A stretch of 64,000 bases of DNA from Halichoerus grypus. Its lineage: Eukaryota > Chordata > Mammalia > Carnivora > Phocidae. Every line of letters starts with the position of its first letter. The stretch's first letter is position 1. Position numbers and translations under genes: made by a program. The stretch lies in contig NC_135714.1 in assembly GCF_964656455.1 (NCBI RefSeq), positions 63,947,850 to 64,011,849 of the forward strand, written 5' to 3'. Under the pieces are notes generated by a model, which was not told where the DNA came from, ran no database searches, and was given only the letters and a program-made list of their open reading frames with translations. Positions 1-12,266 of this stretch are shown one piece after another.

Positions 1-243
1 CAGTACTCAATCTTAATTCTTCCATATCTATCACCTTCCTCAAAAGGAACAAACAAATAAAAAGGACAGGATGATCCTGGGAGTTGTATCTAAGGACAAT
101 GTCTAAAGAGCAACGTTCTTAGCTAATCCGTTCAGCCGAGAGAATTCAAGTTTGTCCTTGTTTTCTTGCCTGCAATCCATCATGGAAGAGAGGCATCCTA
201 TACCTTTGTCTCCACCATTTTCATAAAGCAAAAAAAATTTTTT
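1..243. other. Flank left of the first L1, no gene seen
   Basis: Unique-looking sequence before the L1 insertion. I see no recognisable repeat, exon or promoter. The short reading frame that starts in it runs on into the L1 and is not a gene. Confidence 0.5.
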
Positions 244-259
244 AGAAAGGCTCTTTTAA

Positions 260-3200
260 TATCTTTCAATAATCATTCTCAACATGAATGGGCTAAACAC
301 TCCCATAAAACGGCACAGGGTTGCAGATTGGATAAAAAGACAGGACCCATCCATATGCTGCCTACAAGAGACTCATTTTGAACCTAAAGATACATCCAGA
401 CTGAAAGTGAAGGGATGGAGATCCATCTTCCATGCCAGCGGACCTCAAAAGAAAGCTGGGGTAGCAATTCTTATATCAGACAAATTAGATTTTAAACTAA
501 AGTCTGTAAGTAGAGACACAGAAGGACACTATATCATTCTTAAAGGGTCTATCCAACAAGAAGATCTAACAATTGTAAATATCTATGCCCTCAACATGGG
601 AGCAGCCATCTACATAAGCCAACTGTTAACCAAAATAAAGAGTCATATTGATAACAATATGTTAATTGTAGGAGACCTCAATACTCCACTCTCAGTAATG
701 GACAGATCATCTAAGCAGAAAATCAACAAGGAAACAAGAGCTTTGAATGATACATTGGACCAGATGGACCTCATAGATATTTACAGAACACTCCACCCTA
801 AAACAACAGAATACTCATTCTTCTCAAGCGCACATGGAACTTTCTCCAGAATAGACCACATACTGGGTCACAAATCAGGTCTCAACCGATACCAAAAGAT
901 TGAGATTATCCCCTGCATATTCTCAGACCACAATGCTTTAAAACTGGAACTCAATCACAAGAAAAAATTTGGCAGAAATTCAAACACTTGGAAGCTAAAG
1001 ACCACTCTGCTCAAGAATGTTTGGGTCAACCAGGAAATCAAAGAAGAACTTAAACAATTCATGAAAATCAATGAGAATGAAAACACATAGGTCCAAAATC
1101 TATGGGATACTGCAAAGGCAGTCCTAAGGGAGAAATACATAGCCATCCAAGCCTCACTCAAAAAAATAAAAAAATCCCGAATTCACCAACTAACTCTACA
1201 CCTTAAAGAACTAGAGAAAAAGCAACAAACGACACCTAAGCCACACATTAGAAGAGAAATAATTAAAATTAGAGCAGAGATCAATGAATTAGAAACCAGA
1301 AACACAGTAGATCAGATCAACGAAACTAGAGGTTGGTTCTTTGAAAGAATTAATATGATAGATAAACCACTGGCCAGACTTATCCAAAAGAAAAGAGAAA
1401 GGACCCAAATTAATAAAATTATGAATGAAAGGGGAGAGATCATGACTAACACCAAGGAAATAGAAACAATTATTAGAAATTATTATCAACAACCATATGC
1501 CAATAAACTGAGCAATCTGTATGAAATGGAGGCCTTCCTGGAAACCTATAAGCTGCCAAGACTGAAACAGGAAGAAATTGACAACCTGAATAGGCCAATA
1601 ACCAGTAACGAGATTGAAGCAGTGATCAAAAACCTCCCAAAAAACAAGAGTCCAGGGCCTGATGGATTCCCTGGGGAATTCTACCAAACATTCAAAGAAG
1701 AAATAATACCTATTCTACTGAAGCTGTTTCAAAAAATAGAAACAGAAGGAAAACTTCCAAACTCATTCTATGAGGCCAGCATTACCTTAATCCCCAAACC
1801 AGGCAAAGACCCCATCAAAAAGGAGAATTTCAGACCGATATCCCTGATGAATATGGATTCCAAAATCCTCAACAAAATCCTAGCTAATGGGATCCAACAA
1901 TACATTAAAAGGATCATCCACCACGACCAAGTGGGATTTATCCCCGGGATGCAAGGGTGGTTCAACATTCGCAAGTCAATCAATGTGATAGACCACATTA
2001 ATAAGAGGAGGGAGAAGAACCATATGGTCCTCTCAATTGATGCAGAAAAAGCATTTGACAAAATACAACATCCTTTCCTGATTAAAACTCTTCAGAGTAT
2101 AGGGATAGAGGGAACATTCCTCAAGTTCATAAAATCCATCTATGAAAAACCCACAGCGAATATCATCCTCAATGGGGAAAAGCTGAGAGCCTTTCCCTTA
2201 GGATCAGGAACACATCAAGGATGCCCACTCTCGCCACTATCGTTCAACATAGTACTAGAAGTCCTAGCAACAGCAATCAGACAACAAAAAGAAATAAAAG
2301 ACATTCAAATTGGCAAAGAAGAAGTCAAACTCTCTCTTTTCGCAGATGACATGATACTTTATGTGGAAAACCCCAAAGACTCCACCCCCAAATTACTAGA
2401 ACTCATACAGCAATTCAGTAATGTGGCAGGATACAAAATCAATGCACAGAAATCAGTTGCTTTCTTATACACTAACAACGCAACTGTAGAAAGAGAAATT
2501 AGAGAAACGATTCCATTTACAATAGCACCAAAAACCGTAAGATACCTTGGAATAAACCTAACCAAAGAGGTAAAAGATCTATACTCTAGGAACTACAAAA
2601 CACTCATGAAAGAAATGGAAGAAGACACAAAAAGATGGAAAAATATTCCATGCTCATGGATTGGAAGAATAAACATTTTTAAAATGTCTATGCTACCCAG
2701 AGCAATCTATACCTTCCATGCCATCCCGATCAAAATTCCAATGACATTTTTCAAAGTGCTGGAACAAACAACCTTAAAATTTGTATGGAATCAGAAAAGA
2801 CCCTGAATCGCCAAGGAAATGTTGAAAAAGAAAAACAAAGCTTGGGGGCATCATGTTGCCCGATTTCAAGCTATATTACAAAGCAGTGATCACCAAGACA
2901 GCATGGTACTGGCACAAAAACAGACATATAGACCAATGGAACAGAATAGAGAACCCAGATATGGACCCTCAACTCTATGGTCAAATAATCTTTGACAAAG
3001 CAGGAAAAAATATGCAATGGAAAAAAGACAGTCTCTTCAATAAATGGTGCTGGGAAAATTGGACAGCCACATGCAGAAGAATGAAACTCGACCATTCTCT
3101 AACACCATTCACAAAGATAAACTCAAAGTGGATGAAAGACCTCAGTGTGAGACAGGAATCCATCAAAATCCTAGAGAAGAACATAGGCAGTAACCTCTTC

Positions 3201-4070
3201 GACATCGGCCACAGCAACTTCTTTCAAGATACATCTCCAAAAGCTAGTGAAACAAAAGCAAAAATGAACTTTTGGGACTTCATCAAGATAAAAAGCTTCT
3301 GCACAGCAAAGGAAACAGTCAACAAAACAAAGAGGCAACCCACAGAATGGGAGAAGGTATTTGCAAATGACACTACAGATAAAGGGCTGGTATCCAAGAT
3401 CTATAAAGAACTTCTCAAACTCAACACCCAAAAAACAAATAATCAAGTCAAAAAGTGGGCAGAAGATATGAAAAGACACTTCTCTGAAGAAGACATACAA
3501 ATGGCTAACAGACACATGAAAGAATGTTCATCATCATTAGCCATCAGGGAAATCCAAATCAAAACCACACTGAGATACCACCTTACACCAGTTAGAATGG
3601 CAAAAATGGACAGGGAAAGAAACAACAAATGTTGGAGAGGTTGTGGAGAAAGGGGAACCCTCTTACACTGTTGGTGGGAATGCAAGTTGGTACAGCCACT
3701 TTGGAAAACAGTGTGGAGGTGCCTCAAAAATTTAAAAATAGAGCTACCCCATGACCCAGCAATTGCACTCCTGGGTATTTACCCCAAAGACACAGATGTA
3801 GTGAAAAGAAGGGCCATATGCACCCCAATGTTCATAGCAGCAATGTCCGCAATAGCCAAACTGTGGAAAGAGCCAAGATGGCCTTCAACAGATGAATGGA
3901 TAAAAAAGATGTGGTCCATATATACAATGGAATATTACTCAGCCATCAGAAAGGATGAATACCCAACTTTTACATCAACATGGATGGGACTGGAGGAGAT
4001 TATGCTAAGTGAAATAAGTCAAGCAGAGAAAGTCAATTATCATGTGGTTTCACGTATTTGTGGAACATAA
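260..4070 (+). pseudogene. LINE-1 ORF2 (endonuclease-reverse transcriptase), broken
   Basis: ORF2 of L1 nicks target DNA and reverse-transcribes L1 and other RNAs at the nick. The frame enters a few codons after the usual start, so the original Met is missing. The first open part (to 1090) holds the APE-type endonuclease with QETHF, GDLN, RIDHILG and a C-terminal SDHN motif. The second (to 2806) holds the reverse transcriptase, including the FADD catalytic motif at 2339-2350. The third (2853-4070) holds the C-terminal domain with the cysteine-rich CWRGC...HCWWEC segment and ends at the family's usual C-terminus. Breaks are an in-frame TAG at 1088-1090, a TGA at 2804-2806 (probably from CGA by CpG decay) and one extra T near 2842-2843 that shifts the frame. 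The remaining length is about that of a normal ORF2 (roughly 1,270 codons). It is not functional as it stands. Confidence 0.96.
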
Positions 4071-4380
4071 GGAATAGCATGGAGGGCACCAGGAGAAGGA
4101 AGGGAAAAAAGGGAGGGGGGGGGAATTGGAGGGAGAGATGAACCATGAGAGACTATGGACTCAGAAACAAATAGGGTTTTAGAGGGGAGAGGGGAGGGGG
4201 AATGGTTAGCCCAGTGATGGGTATTAAGGAGGGCACGTACTGCATGGAGCACTGGGTGTTATACGAAAACAATGGATCGTGGATCACCACATCAAAAACT
4301 AATGATGTATTGTATGGTGACTAACATAACATAATAAAATTAAAAAATAATAATAAATAAAAGAAAAGAAAAGAAAAGAA
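4071..4380 (+). other. L1 3' UTR with polypurine/G-rich tract and A-rich tail
   Basis: After the ORF2 stop comes a G-rich stretch (about 4081-4137 and 4181-4201) with several runs of three or more G, including one run of nine. This arrangement is common in mammalian L1 3' UTRs and could fold as a G-quadruplex. The conserved 'gcactgggtgttata' segment follows, then the poly(A) region. The same terminal segment recurs at 25396-25505. Confidence 0.85.
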
Positions 4381-4396
4381 AGAAAGGCTCTTTTAA

Positions 4397-5103
4397 GCTA
4401 AGCACTAATTTAAAGATTTTGTAGGCAACATGAAAAAGAAAACTTTTTTTTTGCTTGTTTCAAACTTTTTTATATAACATTTAAACAGTCATAGTGTTTC
4501 TGCTCCAAGATATTTAAGCTTTAGTATAAACTATTTTTTTAGATAAAAAAGTTTGAAATGTAATTTTGCTATTTGGAGTGCCTACCATAAGTACTACAAT
4601 TAAAAAGATTTTTCATAGTTTTGAGTCCTTGTGTTTCTCATGGAAACCGCTTGATTAGTGCATATCCAACTTTAACAGCACATATGGCACATAGATTATC
4701 TATCCCAGTTTTCTTGGGAAGTTCTTTGAAAGGAGCAGTAGGAAAGTTGTCAATCCCCAAATGGCCAATGGGTTTCATATGTAGCAAATTTGGCTAGCAA
4801 AAATACCAACTTAAGTTCAATAACACTGGACTGCAAGTGCCTGAGGATATTTTTTAAAGGTAACTAAACCAGAGGTTTGCTTTTGGCCCTGATCTTTCTT
4901 CAGAGTGAATACTTCTTCATCAAATAAAGGGAGCTTCAATTGAAGAAATCCATTTTTACAGAGTTTTAAAATTTATTAATCATATAATTATTTAATGCTT
5001 ACTCTCTGCAAAGCACCGATCCTTGGGATACCCAGAGCCTATTAAGAGAGATACTCTAGTTATATCTTTTACTTATTGAACTAAGATACTTAAACAAATC
5101 AAT
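4397..5103. other. No gene seen
   Basis: AT-rich, mostly unique sequence between the L1 and the LTR. No coding frame, RNA gene or clear repeat is recognisable. Confidence 0.5.
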
Positions 5104-5650
5104 GTGGGAAACAAAGGCAGAAGAAAAATTATCAAATTTCCTTACTACCTACAGCCCACTGACAAGTCCTTGAAACGGGCAGAGTAATATTCCTCTAGGA
5201 ACTCAGCTGCCTGGATGTTAATACTTTGCTAAGGGCAAAAGGTAATTTTAGCCCGACCCCCCACAATCCTGTAAGTCTACTTTAACATATAAAAATTCTT
5301 TTGGAAACTTCCTTTATCTCTATCCCCCATGATACGTGGTGGCAATCATCCCCCAAGCATATGACCCACCGATATACATCTGAAGGGTCTCATGACTAAG
5401 GTTTTATTAACAGTAACAAATGACCTTTTCCCAACCTTGCTTCCAAAATTCGTTAGAAACTTACGCTATCCCTAACCCCCTCCCAACCTGAAAGTACATA
5501 ATCAGCCACTCCTCATGAGCCCACTGCAGCTCTTTCTGCCAAGGGTCCTGTCCCTGTTCTTTAATAAAACCACCTTTTTGCACCAAAGACGTCTCGAAAA
5601 TTCTTTCTTGGTCGTTGGCTTCAAACCCTAACGTCTTTCCTACATCACAA
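5104..5650 (+). mobile_element. Solo LTR of a gammaretrovirus-like ERV (ERV1 type)
   Basis: The block starts TGTGGG and ends ...CATCACA. It has an AATAAA signal inside 'tttaataaaacca' (about 5560-5572), a presumed R end near 'ttttgcacca' and a U5 rich in 'ttcttggtcgttggc', which together are the layout of class I ERV LTRs. No gag, pol or env frame flanks it, so it is a solo LTR left by LTR-LTR recombination. I could not find a clean 4-6 bp TSD, so both ends are approximate. The reverse-strand copy at 13816-14487 shares its U3 and R segments. Confidence 0.75.
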
Positions 5651-6309
5651 ATAACCATGATATCAATATTAAAATGATGTGATGGAGTGTAATGGGAATT
5701 TCAAAGAATGAGAAATTACTCTTAGCCAGAGCGATCAGGATTAATAAAGGAAAGAGTATTTAAACTACATCTTGAAAGATGGGTAGCACTTTTAAGATTA
5801 AGACAGATGAAGGGAAGAAAACTGTGGGAAGAAAACTCTAGGAAGAAAAGGCATAACCAGCTTCTACCTGAGGGTGGGGGGTGGTAGAAGGATGACATCA
5901 ATTATCGAGATGAGTAGAAGAGTAAGCATATTTTAAAAAATAAGCACAACTTTTTGACTCCCTTCTTTATCTGTCTCATGGTAGTACTTGTATCAGAGTA
6001 TTAGCATTGTGTTTTAATCATGCATTTTATTATGCTTTCTCTGGAATATTGTCATCATACTCTTAACAAATAGTATGACTACATATTATTTTAAAGTTGA
6101 TATAAAGGCATTTTGTATAGGAAATGTGCTTGGAGAAATGACAGTTTCCCTGTGCCCCACCCCAAGGGAACAGAAGCATAGAATAATGAATGTACGGAGC
6201 ACCTAAAGGACACAGAAACTTAATTTCAGTTGAGCACTCAGTGCATGACAGGATAGAGTAGAAAGCAAAGCAAAGTTGGATAAAGTCTAATATGTACAGT
6301 ACTTTAGGT
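5651..6309. other. No gene seen; possible ancient repeat
   Basis: Around 5680-5860 the wording resembles a very old interspersed repeat, but I cannot assign a family. No coding potential is visible. Confidence 0.4.
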
Positions 6310-6570
6310 CAATCCTACCTACCATCTGTTTTATAAATAAAGTTTTGTTTTTTCTTTTTTAAGTAGGCTCTACATGCAATGTGAGACTTGAACTCATGAC
6401 CCTGAGATCAAGAATCAGATTCTCTACCAACTGAGCCACCCTGGTTCTCCTAAATAAAGTTTTACTGGACCCAGCCATGCCCATTTATTTACTCACTGTC
6501 TGTGGCTACTTTTATTTACTATCTGGCCTTTAATAAAAAAGGTTGCCAAACTCTACCTTAAATAAAAACA
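6310..6570. repeat. Ancient mammalian DNA-transposon-type repeat, split by a SINE
   Basis: The segments 'taaataaagttttactgg', 'ccatgcccatttatttac' and 'tatctggcctttaataaa' match a common old mammalian repeat, probably hAT-type. Its other copy in the window is 46686-46900. A SINE (6347-6450) interrupts it. The family name is uncertain. Confidence 0.55.
6347..6450 (-). mobile_element. SINEC fragment, short, with 13-bp TSD
   Basis: Reverse-strand carnivore SINE: T-rich start, 'ttgaactcatgaccctgagatcaag' core region and 'ctgagccaccctgg' at the right end. TSD taaataaagtttt lies at 6334-6346 and 6451-6463. It lacks the CT-rich part and is diverged, so it is an older copy. Confidence 0.88.
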
Positions 6571-8864
6571 TTTTAGTGTATGTACTCTGTGTATAGAAAA
6601 AATGAAGACAATAAATTTAAACATCAGAGAGGTGTGAACAGAGCTATGCTTCTGGAAGCATGCTCAGGTTGCTGTGGCTAAGACAAGTTAGAGGGGAAAG
6701 ACCCTGATGAGTCAAGAGCCCTTAAAACTATTTTCAAAACAGATAAAATTTAGCATTATTTTATTGCTTTCTATCCTGTCTTCAATGAAATACTACAGCC
6801 TAGATTCATTCAAAACTGTGAATTTAACAGTAAAATCAGAAGAAAAACACTCTTAAGAGTGGAAAGGTAAGAGAATTTCTGTGCCTCAGAAAAATATATG
6901 TAGTCTGGAGGTAAGATGTGCCTGGAAAAATGTTGGGAGCCTGAGCAGCTATGCATGGACTGGAAGGGAACGCGCAGAGGAAAGAACACGTGGTTGGAAT
7001 AGGGTCCCAGGATGCCTTGACAGTAAAGAGTAAGCCTGCCATTTCTAAACCAGTCTTGAATTCAGTCCATGAAGGTCATCCCAAGAAAGAAGTAAATTTG
7101 GTTATAGTAACAGATACCAATGTGAACCAGATAAAGACAAAAGGAAACACTATTAAGCTATAAAATGTGGCTACATTTAGACTACAGTCTAACCTGGAAG
7201 GTCCGGGTCCCAATTTCAAATTCTCTGGCAAGAAGATTTTGCTGTATTGATTTAGTTTGGATCAGGTGTCCTCCCCGGATTGCAGCTCAAGTTCAGAGGC
7301 ATGAACATGTAACATGGCCGCCAGGGCGCCATCCCACATGGTGAGAGGACATTCCTAGAGATGGGGTGTTAGGAAGATACTTCAAAATGTGTCCTCCACA
7401 AGAAGCATAACTCCTCTATTGTAGAGAGTCATCAAGGAAGCGAAATTCACTTTGCAAAAATTCTGCTTTCAGCCAGTTTTTTAGGATACCTCAGTTCCAC
7501 AGAGTGCAATATCTGTATTGTATATACCAATCTATCCTATCTCCTCTCTCACATCAGACAAAGGAAAGGCTGAAAATGGCTTTTATAAATTAATTTTTAA
7601 ACAATTACAGTCAACATTTTGATTGATAATCCAACGAACTACTGAAGAGAAATAAAATGCAGTGCATGGTTCAACCAACAAGCTTCTGTTTTTGAAACTC
7701 TGACCTTGACAAATTTGCATTTTAAAGTCATTCCTTAATGATTTCCTTTCCGTGGCACAAATACTGAATATAAACCAAGGGAGCGGAGTATGCACAGACA
7801 TCAATATGTAAAAGATATTGCTGATAAATTCATTGAACCTTGAGGTGATTAGTTTAAAACTCATTGAATTTCTAGTCTTTGAATTAATGCCTTTTTTGTT
7901 CATACATGATATTGTACAAGAAGAATCATGTGGCAGTCAAAAAAATAAGCTAACACAGTTGATATCTTCACCATTCCTCATATTCTTGACACTTCTAACA
8001 AAATGGTTTTCCACCCTGAATTGACAGTCCAAACAGAGGGACTTCACATAGAATTTTAAACTGCATTCGTGTTAGATGCTATCACAACACAATACCAAAC
8101 TCATGAGATCAAACAAATAATTTCTCTTTTCCCTGATGCAGACTTAAGAAATGTATCATCCCTTTTAACTGGTAATTTTTCTTACAAGAGTACCTTGTAG
8201 GAAGTAAAGTACATTGACATTCTTCATACATTACTATATGCTGGGATTTAAACTGAAAGCTAGTTCCATAGGGAAACAAGGAGAAAAAAAAATTGTGTTT
8301 TTAAGTCTCCTTCTGTGGCTTACTAAGAAAGTTAATAGTGCAGACTAAAAATGTATATGTGAATATGAAATAAATTTTTGAAGAAATATGACAAAATATT
8401 TGCAATCACCGCTTTGCTAAAAGCTACAAGCTATTCCATTTCCAGCATGTGAGGGGATGAACCCTGTGACTGTGGCTGCATTATTGGCTCTTTCTTTAGT
8501 CAGACTTCCACTAGCAAAATAGATACTTAATATTCTTGATCCCAATGCTTCAGGAAAAAGTTTTGGATTTTGGGGGGGAGGGGAAGTATTTTTCCTCTCC
8601 CTCTCTGTGCTCCTCTCATCCTAGCTTTGAGGACTTATTGATCCCATAATTATACACATATGTCTCTGAAACATTTGTCTGTGAGCACATATATGTAGAT
8701 TAATTACTTCCCATGTATTAGCCTTAGGACCTGCCTCAGATAAAGAAGGTCTTCCTTTCTTTTTACCTGTGCCTTTAAGTTTTGCATCCTCTTGGGATTA
8801 AACATTCATTTCTTTCAACCTTCCTTCTCTGTCAGGCTCGGCATTTGTAGCTTTTATACAAATT
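6571..8864. other. No gene seen
   Basis: About 2.3 kb of mixed, largely unique sequence. The 60-106 codon frames have no recognisable domain and overlap on both strands, as expected by chance. No L1 or SINE hallmark is seen. Confidence 0.5.
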
Positions 8865-9170
8865 ATATAATCTGACCCTCACAATCATTTTCTGGAAAAG
8901 ATCATCTTCCTGAATGAGAAAACTGAGGCACCGAATATCCAGACTTAGCTAGTACACATTGCAGAGCAGAGACTTAAATCCAAGTCTTTTTTTTTCTAAA
9001 GATTTTATTTATTTATTTGAGAGAGAGAGCATGGGCGGGAAGGTAGGGGAGCCTGATGTGGGGCTCAATCCCAGGACCCTGGGATCATGACCTGAGCTAA
9101 AGGCAGATGCTTAACGACTGAGCCACCCAGGCGCCCAAGTTCAAGTCTTTTGATGGATGCCACGTGTAGT
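8865..9170 (-). repeat. MIR remnant interrupted by a SINE
   Basis: Reverse-strand MIR wording ('ctgaatgagaaaactgaggca', then 'gcagagcagagacttaaatcc') continues beyond the SINE as 'ttcaagtcttttgatgg'. The SINE at 8991-9136 therefore inserted into the older MIR. Confidence 0.7.
8991..9136 (-). mobile_element. SINEC, reverse strand
   Basis: Starts with the complement of the A-rich tail (aaagattttatttatttattt), then GA repeats, 'ccctgggatcatgacctgag' and 'ctgagccacccaggcgccc'. The flanking repeat tccaagtctttt/ttcaagtctttt (8979-8990, 9140-9151) is the TSD. A few bases of the CT-rich region are missing. Confidence 0.93.
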
Positions 9171-12006
9171 TTGCTTTCCACTATGCCTTGTCCTTTGCTC
9201 TGCAGCGTCTTCCCACTAAAAGGGCACAACTTCTACAGGTGGCCCTCTCTGCACAGGTCTCTGGTTCTAGAATCTTCTCCTTCCTGACCTATTCGTTCCT
9301 CATCCTTTATAAATCATCTCTCTATTGGATTATCCAGTTTGAATGTTTTCTGTTGCCTGCTGAGAACCTGATTGGTACCGCATAACCCTAAACAGCATTC
9401 TCCAACTCTCTACTAACTTCCATCCCAATTCCCATTTCTACCATGCTCCATCTCAACTGCTCTTGCCCTTGCTCCCATTGAAGTACTCATTCCTGCGATC
9501 CTTGTTCTAGACAAACAAGTTCTTCCAGTTTTTCTTATAAGAAGAAAATAATCTGATTTAAAAAAAAAAAACATTCCCACTAATATTTCCATTACTAATA
9601 AATATGTAATGTATTACCATTCTACCCCATCTCCAAACTGGCCAACAATATTTGCATATTTGCCTTAATCTCAAAGAATAAATCTCTAATGTCAGTATGC
9701 CAGGTATCTGCTGCAGGTGGCTTAGGGTCAGATGTTTTTGACCATGCAAGCTCAAAGATCTGTAGTTAAGGGGAGGGATTATTGGCTAGGGCTGAATTTC
9801 AAAGCTACTTTTATAGCATCTAAAGTACTCGCTCCCTGTTTTGAATCTGATTGGTAATAAAAAGCATCTAATAGATAAAATGTGAGAGGTAATACATTAA
9901 TATTAAACAAGAGTAAAAGAGTATGTTTAGATGGAAAGTTCCAGAAGAGCCTTCTATATAGGATGCTTATATATGGTCTCCGACTCTAAGCACATGGGCA
10001 GTTTGCTTAATTAAAAAAAAAAAAATCAATGAGATAATACAGTCAAATCGTTTTTAATGAACATATTCTTTGTCATTCTATGTAATTACTTACTCTTTTC
10101 CTATTTAATATGGAGCAAGAAGTCTTATATACATTTCAACTAAATAAAATATGAATATAAAAATATAACCATTTAAAAATTTCCTATGGACTTTTTTAAA
10201 ATAGACACATTAGAGAGGATTGGAGATTGGATTGTCCGTACATTATCAAGTAATAACCCAAATAAAAATATGCTTCCAGACATGTACAGATGGCTGTTTT
10301 ATAATCACTGAAACTTAAGAAATGATGAAATATGGTTGGCCTTTAGGTTTCCTGGATGAAGTCTAATACAGGATGATTTAGCATCTGAGGATCCAGAGGA
10401 TGTATAACAAGTGTTATCACCAAAATAATGTTGGATAAAGTCTTCAGCCGAGCAGAAGTAAGAAAGCAGCCTGGGGCCTTGGGAACCTTCTGTCTGGCCT
10501 GTGGCATCGTTATCTGCCACAGTATCTAGTCTGTACAGAAACCTTATTTTAATTTCACTTGGGATCCATATGTTTCTGCCGACCTTTCCTTGTAAAGACG
10601 ACTTTTTTCCCACATTTTGCTATTTTCTGCTTTCTAAGCATGTGGGTATTTTTTAAAATTCTTTTGGTTTTGTTGAAGTGACATTTCACTAGCTAAGACA
10701 AACAAAGCTTCCAACATAAGGGTGGTGATTAAAAGAGTTTGATAGTATCTTAAATGTACACACAATATAAGAATATCACAGACTGTGCATTCTGTACTCT
10801 GACACTAGCACCTGCGCTTCTAATGCCATATTTGTTTAATCCAATACATTAATCATCCTTTAGCTTCGTTCTTATCAAAATGAACTCAAGTTCATTTTAG
10901 TTCATTGTTAGGCTTTCTTTTAATGTACTTAAAAGAATATGAGGAAACCATATGGATACATTACTCATTTTCAATCCCTGCAGAACTGAGTTTTCCAACT
11001 GTCATTTAAAATATATAATACTCATCAAGAAGGCATGCCTGGAATGTGACTTGATATAAGAGAAGGCTGTAACCTAACCAACTGTACTGATACAGCTGAA
11101 GAATAAATGTCACCAGATGGCCTGCGTGAAGTCAAGGAACACAATTCTGTCAGTGTACTTTCAGCACCACCCAGAGATGAAGGTGACTCGGCCATCTGAC
11201 ATGGACATTCTGGTTACTTGGCAAATATACCCTTAGGGTGTGTTGGGGGACATCATGTGCCATAATCTGATGATATCAGCCATTTAAAACATCCCATAAC
11301 TGTTTTGATTGCATTTCTACCAACTCATTTGAATTTCCATGGAAATGTGTTGTTGTTTTTTATCAGGAGAGAGAATGTGCAAACCAGGTGATATCAGTAT
11401 TTTAGTTCATTTGGCACTGTACTTCTCACTGAAAATTAATAAACATACTGTCACACTGAGTTATAAAAATAGGTAGCTGTAACAAAATTATTATCTCTAT
11501 CCTGCTTCCATAGCTATGCTAATGTTTAGGCAACTTTTATAGTTTCCTTTCTTTTTACCACTCTTCCTCATTTCTTACCTCCGAGTAAACCAACTGTGAC
11601 TTGTTATCCTACCTCTTTTACAGGGCAATTATGAAAATGAAGTAAAAGATATAACTGAAAGCACTTTTATGAAATACAACAACTATGTACTTTTGAAATT
11701 GAAAATAGGGCTTTCCACATTGCAAGTACTCAATAAATATTTTGGATTTTTTTTACATGCCACTTTGTTCCACAAAGGAGTTAAGGTGGAATAGCAAAAG
11801 ATTATTTAGGAAATTTCTCTCTCATCTTCTTTCTTCCTAGAATTGATATTCTTTCTTTTAATCTGGTTCCATCCCTCACTCACTTCCCCTTCTTTTTATA
11901 TACTGTATGTGTGTGTGTGTGTGTGTGTATATACTCAGAGCTAAATATTTATTCCTTTCCTTATTCTGAGGTTATTTTTTTTCCCCATCATTCATAAAGT
12001 ATTGTC
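9171..12006. other. No gene seen; includes a (TG)n run and repeat-free blocks
   Basis: Mostly unique sequence. A TG microsatellite sits at 11905-11930. The 10680-11470 block is repeat-free and of mixed composition (see findings). The only notable frame, a reverse 102-codon frame at 10305-10613, has no recognisable domain. Confidence 0.5.
11905..11930. repeat. (TG)n microsatellite
   Basis: An uninterrupted TG run of about 11 units follows 'tgta' and leads into 'tatatac'. It is a likely length-polymorphic site. Confidence 0.9.
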
Positions 12007-12266
12007 ATAATAGTATTAGTTAAGCTTTATTGTGTACTATACTAAATATTTAAATACACTATCTCATTTAATATTCAAAATAACCCTAAATAACGTAGCT
12101 AGTACTTATTGACTGCTTACTGTCTGCTTGGTCCTATTTTTTCATTTACCAAGGAGAGAACTAAAGTTCAGAAAATTTAAGCAACATGACCAAGGTCACA
12201 GAGATTATAGGTAGAGAAGCTAAAGCTTGAATCCAGATATTTGACTACATGGTGTTCTACTGATTG
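12007..12266 (-). repeat. MIR, near full length
   Basis: Wording matches the reverse complement of MIR from the 3' part ('attgtgtactatact', 'atctcatttaatattcaaaataacc') through the core ('caacatgaccaaggtcacag') to the 5' end ('gaatccagatatttgac'). MIR is a tRNA-derived SINE older than placental mammals. Confidence 0.85.

Larger units (their letters stand above)
244..4396 (+). mobile_element. 5'-truncated LINE-1 with 16-bp target-site duplication
   Basis: The insertion is bounded by the direct repeat agaaaggctcttttaa at 244-259 and 4381-4396, the signature of L1 target-primed reverse transcription. The element proper is 260-4380. It has lost the 5' UTR, ORF1 and the first few codons of ORF2, keeps the rest of ORF2, and ends in a G-rich 3' UTR, an AATAAA-type signal (4333-4338) and an A-rich tail with AAAAG repeats. 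The perfect TSD and the low number of ORF2 lesions mark it as one of the younger insertions in the window. The 3' UTR type is that of carnivore L1. Confidence 0.96.

Noticed and set aside
1289..1687. 132-codon reverse frame, hydrophobic
   Set aside because: It lies entirely antisense to L1 ORF2 reverse transcriptase, so it is a shadow frame. The same holds for the other reverse frames in 955-4252.
5104..5650. Complete endogenous retrovirus
   Set aside because: Only one LTR is present, with no gag, pol or env sequence on either side.
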